This document shows positions 34,536 through 43,049 of a stretch of DNA of 64,000 nt, one piece after another. Position numbers and translations under genes: made by a program. The stretch covers positions 248,001 to 312,000 of the forward strand of contig NZ_JODC01000011.1 in NCBI RefSeq assembly GCF_000720765.1, in the 5' to 3' direction. The DNA comes from Streptomyces sp. NRRL S-646 (lineage in GTDB: Bacteria > Actinomycetota > Actinomycetes > Streptomycetales > Streptomycetaceae). Position 1 is the first letter of the stretch. Each line of letters starts with the position of its first letter. The notes under the pieces are model-generated. The model was given only the letters and a program-made list of their open reading frames with translations. It was not told the origin of the DNA and searched no databases.

Positions 34536-35468
34536 ATGACCTCAACCTCCAACCCCCGTGATCTCCGCGCCGAGTTGGAATCGCTGACCACCGAGGCCTT
34601 CCGGCCCGAGCTCGCCGACATCGACCGGCTGCCCACTCTCGACATCGCCCGGCTCATGAACGGCGAGGACGCCACCGTCCCGGCGGCCGTGGCCCGGCAG
34701 CTTCCGTCCATCGCCGCCGCCATCGACGCCGTCGCCGAGCGGATGGCGCGGGGCGGTCGGCTGATCTACGCCGGTGCCGGGACCGCAGGCCGGCTCGGCG
34801 TGCTGGACGCCTCCGAGTGCCCGCCGACCTTCAACACCGACCCCGAGCAGGTCGTGGGCCTGATCGCGGGCGGCCCCGACGCCATGGTCACCTCCGTCGA
34901 GGGCGCCGAGGACTCCGCGGAGCTCGCCCGCAGCGACCTCGACGCCCTGCGCCTCCTCGCCGCCGACACCGTGGTCGGCATCTCCGCCTCCGGCCGCACC
35001 CCGTACGCGATCGCCGCCGTGCAGCACGCCCGCGCGCTGGGCGCGTTGACCATCGGCCTCGCCTGCAACGCGGACAGCGCGCTCGCAGCGGCCGCCGAGC
35101 ACGGCATCGAGGTCGTCGTCGGTCCGGAGCTGCTGACCGGCTCCACCCGCCTCAAGGCGGGCACGGCGCAGAAGCTCGTCCTCAACATGCTCTCCACGAT
35201 CACGATGATCCGGCTCGGCAAGACGTACGGGAACCTGATGGTCGACGTACGCGCCTCGAACGAGAAGCTGCGCGCCCGCTCGCGGCGGATCGTCGCCCTC
35301 GCCACGGGCGCCCCGGACGACGAGATCGAGCGCGCCCTCGCGGCCACCGACGGCGAGGTGAAGAACGCGATCCTCACCATCCTGGCCGGTGTGGACGGCC
35401 CCACGGCGGCGCGTCTCCTGGAGGACTCGGACGGGCATCTGCGAGCGGCGCTGGCTGCCGCTCGCTGA
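34536..35468 (+). CDS. murQ: N-acetylmuramic acid 6-phosphate etherase
   Basis: A 310-residue SIS-domain lyase that cleaves the D-lactyl ether of N-acetylmuramate 6-phosphate during cell-wall recycling. Family signatures are GGRLIYAGAGTAGRLGVLDASECPPTF (residues about 68-94, with the catalytic Glu), GISASGRTPYAIAAV, and GPELLTGSTRLKAGTAQKLVLNMLST. Length is normal. RpiR lies 136 bp upstream on the same strand, a known pairing of regulator and target. The frameshift-free gene ends 24 bp before the convergent oxidoreductase. Confidence 0.93.
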   Translation: MTSTSNPRDLRAELESLTTEAFRPELADIDRLPTLDIARLMNGEDATVPAAVARQLPSIAAAIDAVAERMARGGRLIYAGAGTAGRLGVLDASECPPTFNTDPEQVVGLIAGGPDAMVTSVEGAEDSAELARSDLDALRLLAADTVVGISASGRTPYAIAAVQHARALGALTIGLACNADSALAAAAEHGIEVVVGPELLTGSTRLKAGTAQKLVLNMLSTITMIRLGKTYGNLMVDVRASNEKLRARSRRIVALATGAPDDEIERALAATDGEVKNAILTILAGVDGPTAARLLEDSDGHLRAALAAAR

Positions 35469-35492
35469 CACTCCGCCAGGCAGGGTGCGTCG

Positions 35493-36416
35493 TTACGGCG
35501 CCACGGTGAGCACGGCGTTCGCCGTGATCCGCCGGTCACGCAGGTCGCCGAGGGCTGTCGCGGTGTGCCGCCAGTCCTCCAGACGGCCGATCTGGGGGTG
35601 CAGCCGGCCGCTGTCGACGAGCCGGACCAGCGCGGCCAGGTCGGTGCCGAACGGCTCGTCGAAGTGCTCGTAGTGGAAGTGGCGCACGGTGGCCGAGCGC
35701 GGGCCCTTGAAGAACGCGAAGAAGCTGAGCTCGGCGGGCTGCCGGGAGGCCTGCCCGAACCAGACCAACTGTCCGCGCTCACGCAGCAGGGCGAGAGCAC
35801 GCGGCGTGGAGGTGTCACCGACGGACTCGAGAACGACGTCGAAGGGGCCGACGGCGTCGTCGAGGTCGTGCACGACGGTGGCGCCGAACTCGGCAAGCAG
35901 CTTGCCCCGTTCGGGGGTCGCGGTGACCGCGGTGACCTCGGCGCCCTCACCGACAGCGAGTTCGGTGACGTAGTGGCCGACCCCGCCGGACGCCCCGGTG
36001 AGCAGGATCCGCCGACCGGCGACGGAGCCCGCCACGCGCAGCAGTCGCAGGGCGGTGAGCCCGGCCAGCGGCAGCGCGGCCGCGGTCTCGAAGGAGACGC
36101 CCTCGGGGAGTACGGCCAGGGAGTGGGTGGGTACGGCGGCGTACTGGGCCCAGCCGTTCGCCGGCGGGTGGCCGACGACGCGGGTGCCGACGGCGGGCCC
36201 GGAGCCGTCCGCGGCCGCCTGAACGACGACTCCGGCGATGTCCTTGCCCGGCCGGCCACGCAGCCCCAGCGGCCCGTGGAGCTGGAAGACCTCGCCGCGG
36301 TTGATGGAGAACGCCCGTACCTCGACGAGGGCCTCGTCCGGTGCCGGCTGCGGCACCTCGGCCTCGCCGAGCTCGACCATCTCCTCGGGTCGTCCGGTGG
36401 GCAGCAGGGCCTTCAT
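35493..36416 (-). CDS. Zinc-independent MDR-type (quinone oxidoreductase-like) reductase
   Basis: A 307-residue medium-chain dehydrogenase/reductase. The nucleotide-binding motif TGASGGVGHYVTEL is near residue 140 and the GroES-like N-terminus is intact, but the zinc-ligand cysteines of alcohol dehydrogenases are absent, placing it among quinone-oxidoreductase or enoyl-reductase-like members that use NADPH. Start ATG 36416 follows GGAGG by 7 nt; upstream in-frame ATGs at 36449 and 36488 are less likely. Its promoter shares a 12-bp element with the FAD monooxygenase promoter, so I place it at the left edge of the biosynthetic cluster. Confidence 0.85.
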   Translation of the reverse strand: MKALLPTGRPEEMVELGEAEVPQPAPDEALVEVRAFSINRGEVFQLHGPLGLRGRPGKDIAGVVVQAAADGSGPAVGTRVVGHPPANGWAQYAAVPTHSLAVLPEGVSFETAAALPLAGLTALRLLRVAGSVAGRRILLTGASGGVGHYVTELAVGEGAEVTAVTATPERGKLLAEFGATVVHDLDDAVGPFDVVLESVGDTSTPRALALLRERGQLVWFGQASRQPAELSFFAFFKGPRSATVRHFHYEHFDEPFGTDLAALVRLVDSGRLHPQIGRLEDWRHTATALGDLRDRRITANAVLTVAP

Positions 36417-36486
36417 CGGGTGACCTCCTGCGGGCGGGGCTGCGGGCATGACTGACTCCTGTGTCCTGTGTCGGGTGGTGCTCAGC

Positions 36487-36561
36487 ACGCTAGGGGCGGT
36501 CTTCTGCGCTGCTCAACGCATGTGCTCCGCAAGTGCGTTCGCCGTGTGCCGAAAGTGACAC
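36487..36561 (-). promoter_or_regulatory. Promoter with TGTC box, MDR gene
   Basis: On the minus strand, GTGTCACTTTCG (36550-36561) lies 57 nt before the -10 TAGCGT (36487-36492), with TTGAGC 18 nt before the -10. The 12-mer is identical to one at 54399-54410 in front of the FAD monooxygenase, at almost the same distance from an identical -10. Confidence 0.55.
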
Positions 36562-36580
36562 GCCCGGGTCGGGGCCGTGC

Positions 36581-36814
36581 TCATCCGCGTGGGCGCGGAC
36601 CGGGTGCGCGCCAGGTGCCGGCTGGCGGCTGCCGGGTCGGTCTGCTCCAGGCCGCTCTGGCCGGGGCGGCGGGCGGGTGGCTCCGGGCGGCGGCACGGCG
36701 GGCGGCCACGGCCTGCAGCACCGCGAGGACCGCGGCGAGTTCGTCGGCGTCGGCGCTGCCGCGCACCAGCCGCACCGTGGGGGCGGGGGTGGGGTCGGGG
36801 TGTCCGGCGCTCAT
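36581..36814 (-). CDS. Acyl-CoA carboxylase epsilon subunit
   Basis: A 77-residue protein matching actinobacterial AccE/PccE: TVRLVRGSADADELAAVLAVLQA followed by an Ala/Arg region and the tryptophan-proline tail (AAWSRPTRQPPAG). The epsilon subunit stabilises and activates the alpha-beta complex. Its ATG overlaps the stop of the beta-subunit gene as ATGA. No alpha (biotinylated) subunit is in the window, so a housekeeping alpha subunit is presumably shared. Confidence 0.85.
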   Translation of the reverse strand: MSAGHPDPTPAPTVRLVRGSADADELAAVLAVLQAVAARRAAARSHPPAAPARAAWSRPTRQPPAGTWRAPGPRPRG

Positions 36815-38355
36815 ACCGGCTGGTTCCCGTGCTTGCGCTCGGGCAGCTGCGCATGTTTGGCGCGCAGCATCCGCAGCGACCTGATCAGCACCTCCCGGGT
36901 GCGCCGGGGGTCGATGACGTCGTCGACGAGGCCGCGCTCGGCCGCGTAGTACGGATGCATGAGTTCCTCCCTGTACTCGGCCACGCGCCGCGCCCGGGCG
37001 CGTTCCGGGTCGTCGGCCGCGGCGATCTCACGGCGGAAGACGACGTTGGCCGCGCCCTCCGCGCCCATCACGGCGATCTCGTTGGTGGGCCAGGCGAACG
37101 ACAGGTCGCAGCCGATGGAGCGGGAGTCCATGACGATGTAGGCGCCGCCGTACGCCTTGCGCAGGATGACCTGGACCCGTGGCACGGTGGCGTTGCAGTA
37201 GGCGTAGAGCAGTTTGGCGCCGCGCCTGATGATGCCGTCGTGCTCCTGGTCGGTGCCGGGCAGGAAGCCGGGCACGTCGACCAGGGTCACCAGGGGGATG
37301 TTGAAGGAGTCGCAGAACTGCACGAACCGGGCGCCCTTCTCGGAGGCCGCGATGTCCAGGGCGCCGGCACCCGCCATGGGCTGGTTGGCGACGATGCCGA
37401 CCACCTGGCCGCCGAGCCGGGCCAGGGCCACGACCAGGTTGGGCGCCCACAGCTCGTGCACTTCGAACAGGTCGCCGTCGTCGACGACTTCCTCGATGAC
37501 CCGGCGTATGTCGTAGACCTGCTGCGGGTCGGCCGGCACCAGGTCGAGCAGGGCGTCCCCGCTTCGGTCCGCGGGGTCGTCGCTCACCGCGTCGGGCGGC
37601 AGCTCGCGGTTGTTGGCGGGCAGCATCGACAGCAGATGCCGTACGTCCTGGAGGCAGGACTCCTCGTCGTCGTACAGGAAGGCGGAGACGCCGGAGCGCA
37701 CCGAGTGGACGTCGGCGCCGCCGAGTTCGTCGTGGCCGACCCGCTCGCCGGTGACGGCGTGCACCACGTCGGGGCCGGTGATGTACATCTGCGCGGTGCC
37801 GCGCACCATGAACACGAAGTCGGTGAGGGCAGGCGAGTACGCCGCGCCGCCGGCGCACGGTCCGAGGATCACGCTGATCTGCGGGATCACCCCGGAGCTG
37901 CGCACATTGCGGGTGAAGATGCCGCCGTACCCGGCGAGCGCGGTCACCCCTTCCTGGATACGGGCGCCCGCCCCGTCGCTGAGCGCGATCAGCGGTGCCC
38001 CGGCGGCCTCGGCCAGGTCCATGATCTTGTGGATCTTCTGGGCGTGGGCCTCGCCGAGCGCCCCGCCGAAGATCCTGAAGTCGTGTCCGTAGACGAACAC
38101 CTGCCGTCCGTCGACGGTGCCCCAGCCGGTGACGACGCCGTCGCCGTGCGGTTTCCTCGCCTCCAGGCCGAAGCCGGTGGCGCGATGCCGCCGCAATCCC
38201 TCGACCTCGGTGAACGAGCCCTTGTCCAGGAGGAGCGCGAGGCGCTCGCGGACGGTGAGCTTGCCCCGGGCGTGCTGGCGCTCGGTGGCCGCCGGATCGG
38301 GACCTGTCAGCAACTCGCCTTGAAGAGCGGCAAGTTCACCCAGGCGTTCGCGCAT
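36811..38355 (-). CDS. accB: Acyl-CoA carboxylase beta subunit, acetyl-type specificity
   Basis: A 514-residue carboxyltransferase of the AccB/PccB family that carboxylates acyl-CoA, here probably acetyl-CoA to malonyl-CoA. Visible features: ERQHARGKLTVRERLALLLD, GGALGEAHAQKIHKIMDLA, oxyanion glycines in GPCAGGAAYSPAL and GGAYIVM. The specificity residue of the S. coelicolor enzymes (Ile in AccB, Asp in PccB) is Ile407 here, predicting acceptance of acetyl- as well as propionyl-CoA. ATG 38355 follows AAGGAG. Coupled to the epsilon gene, and carrying the cluster's shared promoter element, it likely feeds chain extension. Confidence 0.9.
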   Translation of the reverse strand: MRERLGELAALQGELLTGPDPAATERQHARGKLTVRERLALLLDKGSFTEVEGLRRHRATGFGLEARKPHGDGVVTGWGTVDGRQVFVYGHDFRIFGGALGEAHAQKIHKIMDLAEAAGAPLIALSDGAGARIQEGVTALAGYGGIFTRNVRSSGVIPQISVILGPCAGGAAYSPALTDFVFMVRGTAQMYITGPDVVHAVTGERVGHDELGGADVHSVRSGVSAFLYDDEESCLQDVRHLLSMLPANNRELPPDAVSDDPADRSGDALLDLVPADPQQVYDIRRVIEEVVDDGDLFEVHELWAPNLVVALARLGGQVVGIVANQPMAGAGALDIAASEKGARFVQFCDSFNIPLVTLVDVPGFLPGTDQEHDGIIRRGAKLLYAYCNATVPRVQVILRKAYGGAYIVMDSRSIGCDLSFAWPTNEIAVMGAEGAANVVFRREIAAADDPERARARRVAEYREELMHPYYAAERGLVDDVIDPRRTREVLIRSLRMLRAKHAQLPERKHGNQPV

Positions 38356-38397
38356 GGAGAACTCCTTTTCTGCGCACCGGAAATCAGCTGTCCGCCC

Positions 38398-38469
38398 ACG
38401 CTAGGCAGACACGTCCCCGGTCGGACAGAACGCGCTCCGAAAGGGCGGCGAGGGGATTCCTAGGTGACA
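38398..38469 (-). promoter_or_regulatory. Promoter with TGTC box, accB operon
   Basis: On the minus strand, TGTCAC (38464-38469) is 60 nt before the -10 TAGCGT (38398-38403). The sequence CCTAGGAATC just downstream of the box also resembles CCTAGGAGTC in front of the tautomerase operon. Confidence 0.5.
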
Positions 38470-38606
38470 AGGCGCCCGGGCACTCTGGTGGCATTGCCGG
38501 TTCAATCCCTCTCCTCTGCCGTTAGGTTCGGTTTCCCCCGGCCCGTTTCCCCCACCCGCCGGAAGGAGTCGCGCATTCACCGCCCCTCTCTACCTGGAGA
38601 CAGAAC

Positions 38607-39260
38607 ATGAGCGAGGAGAAAACACTCTCGGCCCGTCATATCGCCGTGATCGCCGACCCGTTCCCGATATCCCGCGCCGCGGTGGCCTCACTGCTGCGCC
38701 GCTCCGGAGCGGTCGACGAGGCCGAGGAGGCGAAGACCCGGCAGGGTGCCCTGGATCTGGTACGACGGCTTCGGGCCGACATACTGGTCACCGAGGTCGA
38801 TCTGGCGGGCCGGGGCGACGGGGTGCAGCTGTGCCGGCAGGTCAAGGGGCTCGCCCGGCCGCCGACCGTCCTGATGTTCACCGGCGCCGACGACCCCGCG
38901 GTGGTCGCCGCATGTCTGGCCGGCGGGGCCGACGGTTTCGTGCACCGCACGGCGTCGCCCGAGCGGCTTGTGCGGGCCGTGGAGGCCCTCGCGGCGGGAC
39001 GGCACGTCTGGTATCTGCGCGAGCACGCCGGCCTTGCCCCGGAATCGGGAACGCAGCCGCGCGTGCCCGGAATGACCGCACGCGAACAGCAGATACTGGG
39101 ACTGCTTCTGGGCCGGTACTCGAACGACGAGATCGCGGCCGAACTCCATCTGGCCCGGCAGACCGTCAAGAACCATGTCAGCAACGTGCTCGCCAAACTC
39201 GGCGTGGCGAACCGGCGCGAATTGCTGGCCCGTCGGGACCCTCTCGTGACCGCTTCCTGA
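38607..39260 (+). CDS. Orphan NarL-type response regulator with atypical receiver
   Basis: A 217-residue regulator: receiver (residues 10-125) and LuxR-type HTH (150-210, PGMTAREQQILGLLLGRYSNDEIAAELHLARQTVKNHVSNVLAKL). The receiver lacks key residues: the phospho-acceptor position is Glu63 (LVTEVDL), the first acidic pair is reduced to one Asp (IADPFP), and the conserved Lys is replaced (GFVHRTA). It therefore probably works without phosphorylation. No kinase is adjacent. Divergent from accB and ended by a strong terminator, it is a candidate activator of the structural genes. Confidence 0.88.
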   Translation: MSEEKTLSARHIAVIADPFPISRAAVASLLRRSGAVDEAEEAKTRQGALDLVRRLRADILVTEVDLAGRGDGVQLCRQVKGLARPPTVLMFTGADDPAVVAACLAGGADGFVHRTASPERLVRAVEALAAGRHVWYLREHAGLAPESGTQPRVPGMTAREQQILGLLLGRYSNDEIAAELHLARQTVKNHVSNVLAKLGVANRRELLARRDPLVTAS

Positions 39261-39273
39261 AAGGCGCCTTGCA

Positions 39274-39319
39274 CAAAGGGAATGAGCAGGACAGTGAACG
39301 TCCTGCTCATTCCCCTTTG
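39274..39319. terminator. Bidirectional terminator
   Basis: A stem of 18 bp (AAAGGGAATGAGCAGGAC and its complement, one bulged C) with a 6-7 nt loop lies between the convergent response-regulator and fabG-like genes. Confidence 0.85.
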
Positions 39320-39334
39320 CTCATGTTTATGAGT

Positions 39335-40099
39335 TCAGCACAGCGGCCCGCCTGCGACGTACAGCACCTGGCCGGAGACGAAGCCCGTCCGCTCGCCGAC
39401 GAAGAACGAGACCGCCTCGGCCACGTCCTCGGGCACGCCCACCCGCCGCACCGGGATCCCGGCGGCGCAGTTCTCCTTGAACTGCTCGAAGGTGATGCCC
39501 ATCCGCGCGGCCGTCGCGGCGGTCATGTCGGTGGCGACGAAGCCGGGGGCGACGGCGTTCGCGGTGATGCCGAACCTGCCGAGCTCCAGCGCCAGGGTCT
39601 TGGTGAAGCCCTGCAGACCGGCCTTGGCGGCCGCGTAGTTGGCCTGGCCGCGGTTGCCGAGCGCCGAGGAGGAGGACAGGTTGACGATCCGGCCGAAGCC
39701 CGCGTCGACCATGTGCTTCTGGCAGGCCTTCGCCATCAGGAAGGCGCCGCGCAGATGGACGTCCATGACGGTGTCCCAGTCGGAGACGCTCATCTTGAAC
39801 AGCAGGTTGTCGCGCAGCACGCCCGCGTTGTTGACGAGGACGGTGGGCGGCCCGAGTTCCTCGGCCACCCGCGCGACGGCGGCCGTCACCTGTGCCTCGT
39901 CGCCGACGTCCGCCGCGACGGCAAGCGCCCGGCCGCCGTTGTGGGCGATGCGTTGTGCGGTCTCGGCGGCGGCCGCCGCGTCCAGGTCGAGCACGGCGAC
40001 CGCGTGTCCGTCGGCGGCGAGGCGCTCGGCGGTGGCCGCTCCGATACCGCGGGCCGCTCCGGTCACCAGGGCGATGCGCTCAGGGGATGTCGATGTCAT
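39335..40099 (-). CDS. FabG-like 3-oxoacyl-ACP reductase (SDR)
   Basis: A 254-residue short-chain dehydrogenase. TGAARGIG binds NADP(H) (about residues 14-21), NNAG is present, and the catalytic set is Ser in NLSSSSALG, Tyr and Lys in YAAAKAG. The LALELGRFGITANAVAPGFVATDM block is typical of FabG. It probably reduces beta-ketoacyl-ACP or -CoA intermediates of the cluster. It is divergent from the tautomerase operon over a 208-bp promoter region. Confidence 0.9.
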   Translation of the reverse strand: MTSTSPERIALVTGAARGIGAATAERLAADGHAVAVLDLDAAAAAETAQRIAHNGGRALAVAADVGDEAQVTAAVARVAEELGPPTVLVNNAGVLRDNLLFKMSVSDWDTVMDVHLRGAFLMAKACQKHMVDAGFGRIVNLSSSSALGNRGQANYAAAKAGLQGFTKTLALELGRFGITANAVAPGFVATDMTAATAARMGITFEQFKENCAAGIPVRRVGVPEDVAEAVSFFVGERTGFVSGQVLYVAGGPLC

Positions 40100-40141
40100 G
40101 TCCGGGAATTTATTCGGCCCGCCCCGAATTCCGAGGCGCGA

Positions 40142-40222
40142 TGTCTCCTACGGAACACAGTGCGGTGCCCTAGGAGTCATTCTCCTTGAAAGCTCTCACG
40201 GGCCGCGCCTAGCGTTCCGGTC
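40142..40222 (+). promoter_or_regulatory. Promoter with TGTC box, tautomerase-kinase-dehydrogenase operon
   Basis: TGTCTC (40142-40147) is 62 nt before the -10 TAGCGT (40210-40215); TTGAAA lies 18 nt before the -10 and could be the -35. The block GGCCGCGCCTAGCGTT matches the -10 block of the KAS operon promoter (43060-43076). The predicted transcript starts at or next to an ATG at 40223. Confidence 0.5.
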
Positions 40223-40306
40223 ATGCCGAGGCCGTCGCCGAAAAGCACGGCGGGTCGGACCATAAATCCCCAAGAGAAACCCCAAGCAAAACCCCCAGGA
40301 GGTTGA
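40223..40306 (+). CDS. Candidate leaderless upstream small ORF
   Basis: An open frame of 27 codons begins 7 nt after the -10 hexamer and stops with TGA inside the region just after the AGGAGG that serves the tautomerase, one base before that gene's ATG. Its product would be basic and Pro/Lys-rich. It could be a leaderless leader peptide coupled to the operon. Its translation is unproven and low-confidence. Confidence 0.3.
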   Translation: MPRPSPKSTAGRTINPQEKPQAKPPGG

Positions 40307-40307
40307 A

Positions 40308-40490
40308 ATGCCCATCGTGACCGTTCAGCAGGGTCCGCGTGACGTCGAGCTCAAGCGTGACCTGGTCGCCCGTATCACGGACGCCTTCGTCGACGCCTAC
40401 AAGATCCCGGCGGAGACGGTTCAGGTGTGGATCCAGGAGGTTCCGGCGGACAGCTGGGGCGCCGCGGGCAAGCTCATCGCCGACAGCTGA
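40308..40490 (+). CDS. 4-oxalocrotonate tautomerase family protein
   Basis: A 60-residue member of the small tautomerase superfamily. After removal of Met, Pro1 is exposed as the catalytic base (PIVTVQQG), and Arg at the position of Arg11 is present (GPRDVELK); the usual second arginine near residue 39 is replaced (TVQVWIQE). The SWGAAGKLIADS tail fits the family. It may tautomerise an enol intermediate of the pathway. AGGAGG precedes the ATG by 5 nt, giving it the best ribosome site of the operon. Confidence 0.88.
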   Translation: MPIVTVQQGPRDVELKRDLVARITDAFVDAYKIPAETVQVWIQEVPADSWGAAGKLIADS

Positions 40491-40615
40491 CACCTGCCTC
40501 TTTCTTCCCCTTCCCCCAGCACGGTCCCGGCCGCCCTCGTCGGCGGCCGGGACCGTGCCGTATCGCCGCAGACCCCCATCGCCGCAGTCCCGTACCGCCG
40601 GAAACGGAGAGCACC

Positions 40616-41668
40616 GTGACGACACCGACCACCACGACGGCGCCCGGTGCCCTCGACGGCATCGACACCGCGCGCCTCGCACACTGGCTGGAGAGCAGGC
40701 TGCCGGGCCACGGTCCGCTGGCCGGGGTGACCCCCCTGGCGGGCGGGCGGTCCAACCTGACGTACCGGCTCTCCTGGGGCGGCCGCACCCTCGTGCTGCG
40801 CCGGCCGCCGCTCGGGCATGTTCTGGCCACCGCCCACGACATGGCACGCGAGTACCGGGTGCTGAGCGCGCTCGGTCCGGCCGGCGTGCCCGTGCCGCGG
40901 ACGTATGCGCTGTGCCGGGACGCGGACGTGCTGGGCGCCCCGTTCTACGTCATGGGGTTCGCCGAGGGCATCACCTACCGCAGCGACGCGGAACTCGCGC
41001 CGCTGGGAGAGCACTCGGCGCAGCGCACCACCCATGCGCTGGTCGACACCCTTGCCCTGCTGCACTCCGTGGACCCCCAGGCGGCGGGGCTGGCCGACTT
41101 CGGACGCCCCGAAGGCTTCATGGCCCGGCAGGTGCGGCGCTGGCGCCGCCAGTGGGACGCCTCGCGCACCCGGGAGGTGGACGGCGCCGACCAGCTCAAC
41201 GACCGCCTGGCGGCGACCTGTCCTCCGTCCGGGGCGGTGGCGGTCGTGCACGGCGACTACAAGCTGGACAACGTGCTGCTCGACCGGGCGGACCCGGGCC
41301 GGGTCACCGCGGTGCTCGACTGGGAGATGTCCACGCTCGGCGACCCGCTGGCCGACCTCGGCATGCTCTGCATGTACTGGGACGGCTTCGCCGGCGTCGA
41401 CCGCCCGCCGGTCGCCTCCCCCGGCACCCTGCCCGGCTGGCCCGGCCGCGAGGCGCTGGTGGAGCGGTACGCCGCGCACAGCACGGCCGGCCTCGAACGG
41501 CTCGGCTGGTACACCGCGTTCGCCTTCTACAAGCTCGCCGCGATCCTCGAGGGCATCCACTGCCGCACCGTGCAGGGCCTCACCGTCGGCGAGGAGTCCG
41601 CGAACCTCGCCGACGCCGTACCGCTGCTCGTGGCCCGCGGCCACGACGCCCTGCGCACGGCCGGCTGA
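40616..41668 (+). CDS. APH-family kinase, ACAD10/LvaA-like
   Basis: A 350-residue phosphotransferase of the aminoglycoside/choline kinase fold. The catalytic loop VHGDYKLDNVLL (H212, D214, N219) and the metal-binding DWE (D235, in VLDWEMSTLGDPLADLG) are intact. This subtype (PLAGGRSNLTYRL, REYRVLSALGPAGVPVPRTYALC) is the one fused or linked to acyl-CoA dehydrogenases in ACAD10 and LvaA systems, where it phosphorylates the 4-hydroxyl of 4-hydroxyacyl-CoA. It is followed after 45 bp by such a dehydrogenase. An antibiotic-resistance role is less likely. Start GTG 40616. Confidence 0.85.
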   Translation: MTTPTTTTAPGALDGIDTARLAHWLESRLPGHGPLAGVTPLAGGRSNLTYRLSWGGRTLVLRRPPLGHVLATAHDMAREYRVLSALGPAGVPVPRTYALCRDADVLGAPFYVMGFAEGITYRSDAELAPLGEHSAQRTTHALVDTLALLHSVDPQAAGLADFGRPEGFMARQVRRWRRQWDASRTREVDGADQLNDRLAATCPPSGAVAVVHGDYKLDNVLLDRADPGRVTAVLDWEMSTLGDPLADLGMLCMYWDGFAGVDRPPVASPGTLPGWPGREALVERYAAHSTAGLERLGWYTAFAFYKLAAILEGIHCRTVQGLTVGEESANLADAVPLLVARGHDALRTAG

Positions 41669-41713
41669 CCCCCTGCACCCAGAACCCTCCCTGTCTGCAA
41701 CGGAGTTGCCCCT

Positions 41714-42928
41714 ATGGACTTTTCCTACGACGCCCGTACCGAAGACCTGCGCACCAGGATGCTCGCCTTCCTGGACGAGCAGGTGCTGCCCGCCGAGCCC
41801 GTCTTCCACGCCCAGCACGCCGCAGGCCACCCATGGGGGCGCCCCCCGGTGCTGCAGGAACTCAAGAACGAGGCCCGCCGCCGGGGCCTGTGGAACCTGT
41901 TCCTGCCGGACGACCGGTTCGGCGCGGGGCTGACCAACCTGCAGTACGCCCCGCTCGCCGAGATCACCGGACGCAGCCCCTTCATCGCGCCGGAGGCGGT
42001 CAACTGCGCGGCCCCCGACACCGGCAACATGGAGGTCCTCGCCCTGTTCGGCACCCCCGGGCAGCAGGACCGCTGGCTCAAACCGCTGCTCGACGGGGCG
42101 ATCCGCTCGGCCTTCTGCATGACCGAGCCGGACGTCGCCTCCTCGGACGCCGCGAACATCACCACCCGGATCGAACGGGACGGCGACAGCTATGTCGTGA
42201 ACGGCCGCAAGTGGTGGTCGTCGGGGGCGCTGGCGCCGGAGTGCGAGCTGCTGATCGTGATGGGCAAGACCGACCCGGAGGGGCCGCGCCACCGGCAGCA
42301 GTCGATGATCCTGGTGCCGCGCGACACCCCGGGAGTGCGGGTCGAGCGCGGTGTGCACGTCTTCGGCTACACCGACGGTCCGCACGGCGGGCACGGCGAG
42401 GTCGTCTTCGACGACGTCCGGGTGCCGGCCGAGAACATCATCGCGGGCGAGGGCGAGGGCTTCGCCATCGCGCAGGCCCGCCTCGGCCCCGGCCGCATCC
42501 ACCACTGCATGCGGCTGATCGGCATGGCCGAGCGGGCCTTCGACCTGATGTGCGAGCGTGCCGGCAGCCGGGTCGCCTTCGGCCGACCCCTCGCCGAGCA
42601 GGGTGTGGTCCGCGAGTGGATCGCCGAGGCGCGCGTGCGCATCGAACAGGCCCGCCTGCTGGTGCTGAAGACCGCCTATCTGATGGACACGATCGGCAAC
42701 AAGGGCGCCCACACCGAGATCCAGGCCATCAAGATCGCGGTGCCGGCGATGGCCGAGTGGGTCATCGACAAGGCCATCCAGACGCACGGCGGCGGCGGGG
42801 TCTCCCAGGACTTCCCGCTGGCCGAACTGTGGGCCCACGCCCGCACGCTGCGCCTGGCCGACGGCCCCGACGAGGTGCACCGCGCCTCGCTCGCCCGCCG
42901 CGAACTGCGCCGCTACCAGAACACCTGA
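41714..42928 (+). CDS. Acyl-CoA dehydrogenase, ACAD11/LvaC-like
   Basis: A 404-residue FAD-dependent acyl-CoA dehydrogenase. Signatures of the ACAD10/11 branch are [30 protein letters not shown] (FAD/substrate loop), and [22 protein letters not shown]; the C-terminal [34 protein letters not shown] is also conserved. With the preceding kinase it could convert a 4-phosphooxyacyl-CoA by elimination and rehydration or generate an enoyl-CoA. A simple alpha,beta-dehydrogenation is the alternative. It ends before a strong terminator. Confidence 0.9.
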   Translation: MDFSYDARTEDLRTRMLAFLDEQVLPAEPVFHAQHAAGHPWGRPPVLQELKNEARRRGLWNLFLPDDRFGAGLTNLQYAPLAEITGRSPFIAPEAVNCAAPDTGNMEVLALFGTPGQQDRWLKPLLDGAIRSAFCMTEPDVASSDAANITTRIERDGDSYVVNGRKWWSSGALAPECELLIVMGKTDPEGPRHRQQSMILVPRDTPGVRVERGVHVFGYTDGPHGGHGEVVFDDVRVPAENIIAGEGEGFAIAQARLGPGRIHHCMRLIGMAERAFDLMCERAGSRVAFGRPLAEQGVVREWIAEARVRIEQARLLVLKTAYLMDTIGNKGAHTEIQAIKIAVPAMAEWVIDKAIQTHGGGGVSQDFPLAELWAHARTLRLADGPDEVHRASLARRELRRYQNT

Positions 42929-42944
42929 CGACCGGTCGTTGCCG

Positions 42945-42980
42945 AGCCGCCCTTCCTTTCCGGAAGGGCGGCTTTCTCTT
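42945..42980 (+). terminator. Rho-independent-like terminator
   Basis: A perfect 12-bp stem (AGCCGCCCTTCC and complement) with a 5-nt loop is followed by a T/C-rich tract. It separates the kinase-dehydrogenase operon from the KAS operon. Confidence 0.8.
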
Positions 42981-43049
42981 TTCCTCACGGAATTTCGAGG
43001 CGGTACCGCGAGTACTGATTTCTCCTTGAAAAGGTACCCGACGGCCCAT

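Noticed and set aside
40616..41668. Aminoglycoside resistance gene
   Set aside because: The fold is shared, but the sequence type and the adjacent ACAD11-like dehydrogenase fit an acyl-CoA kinase better.
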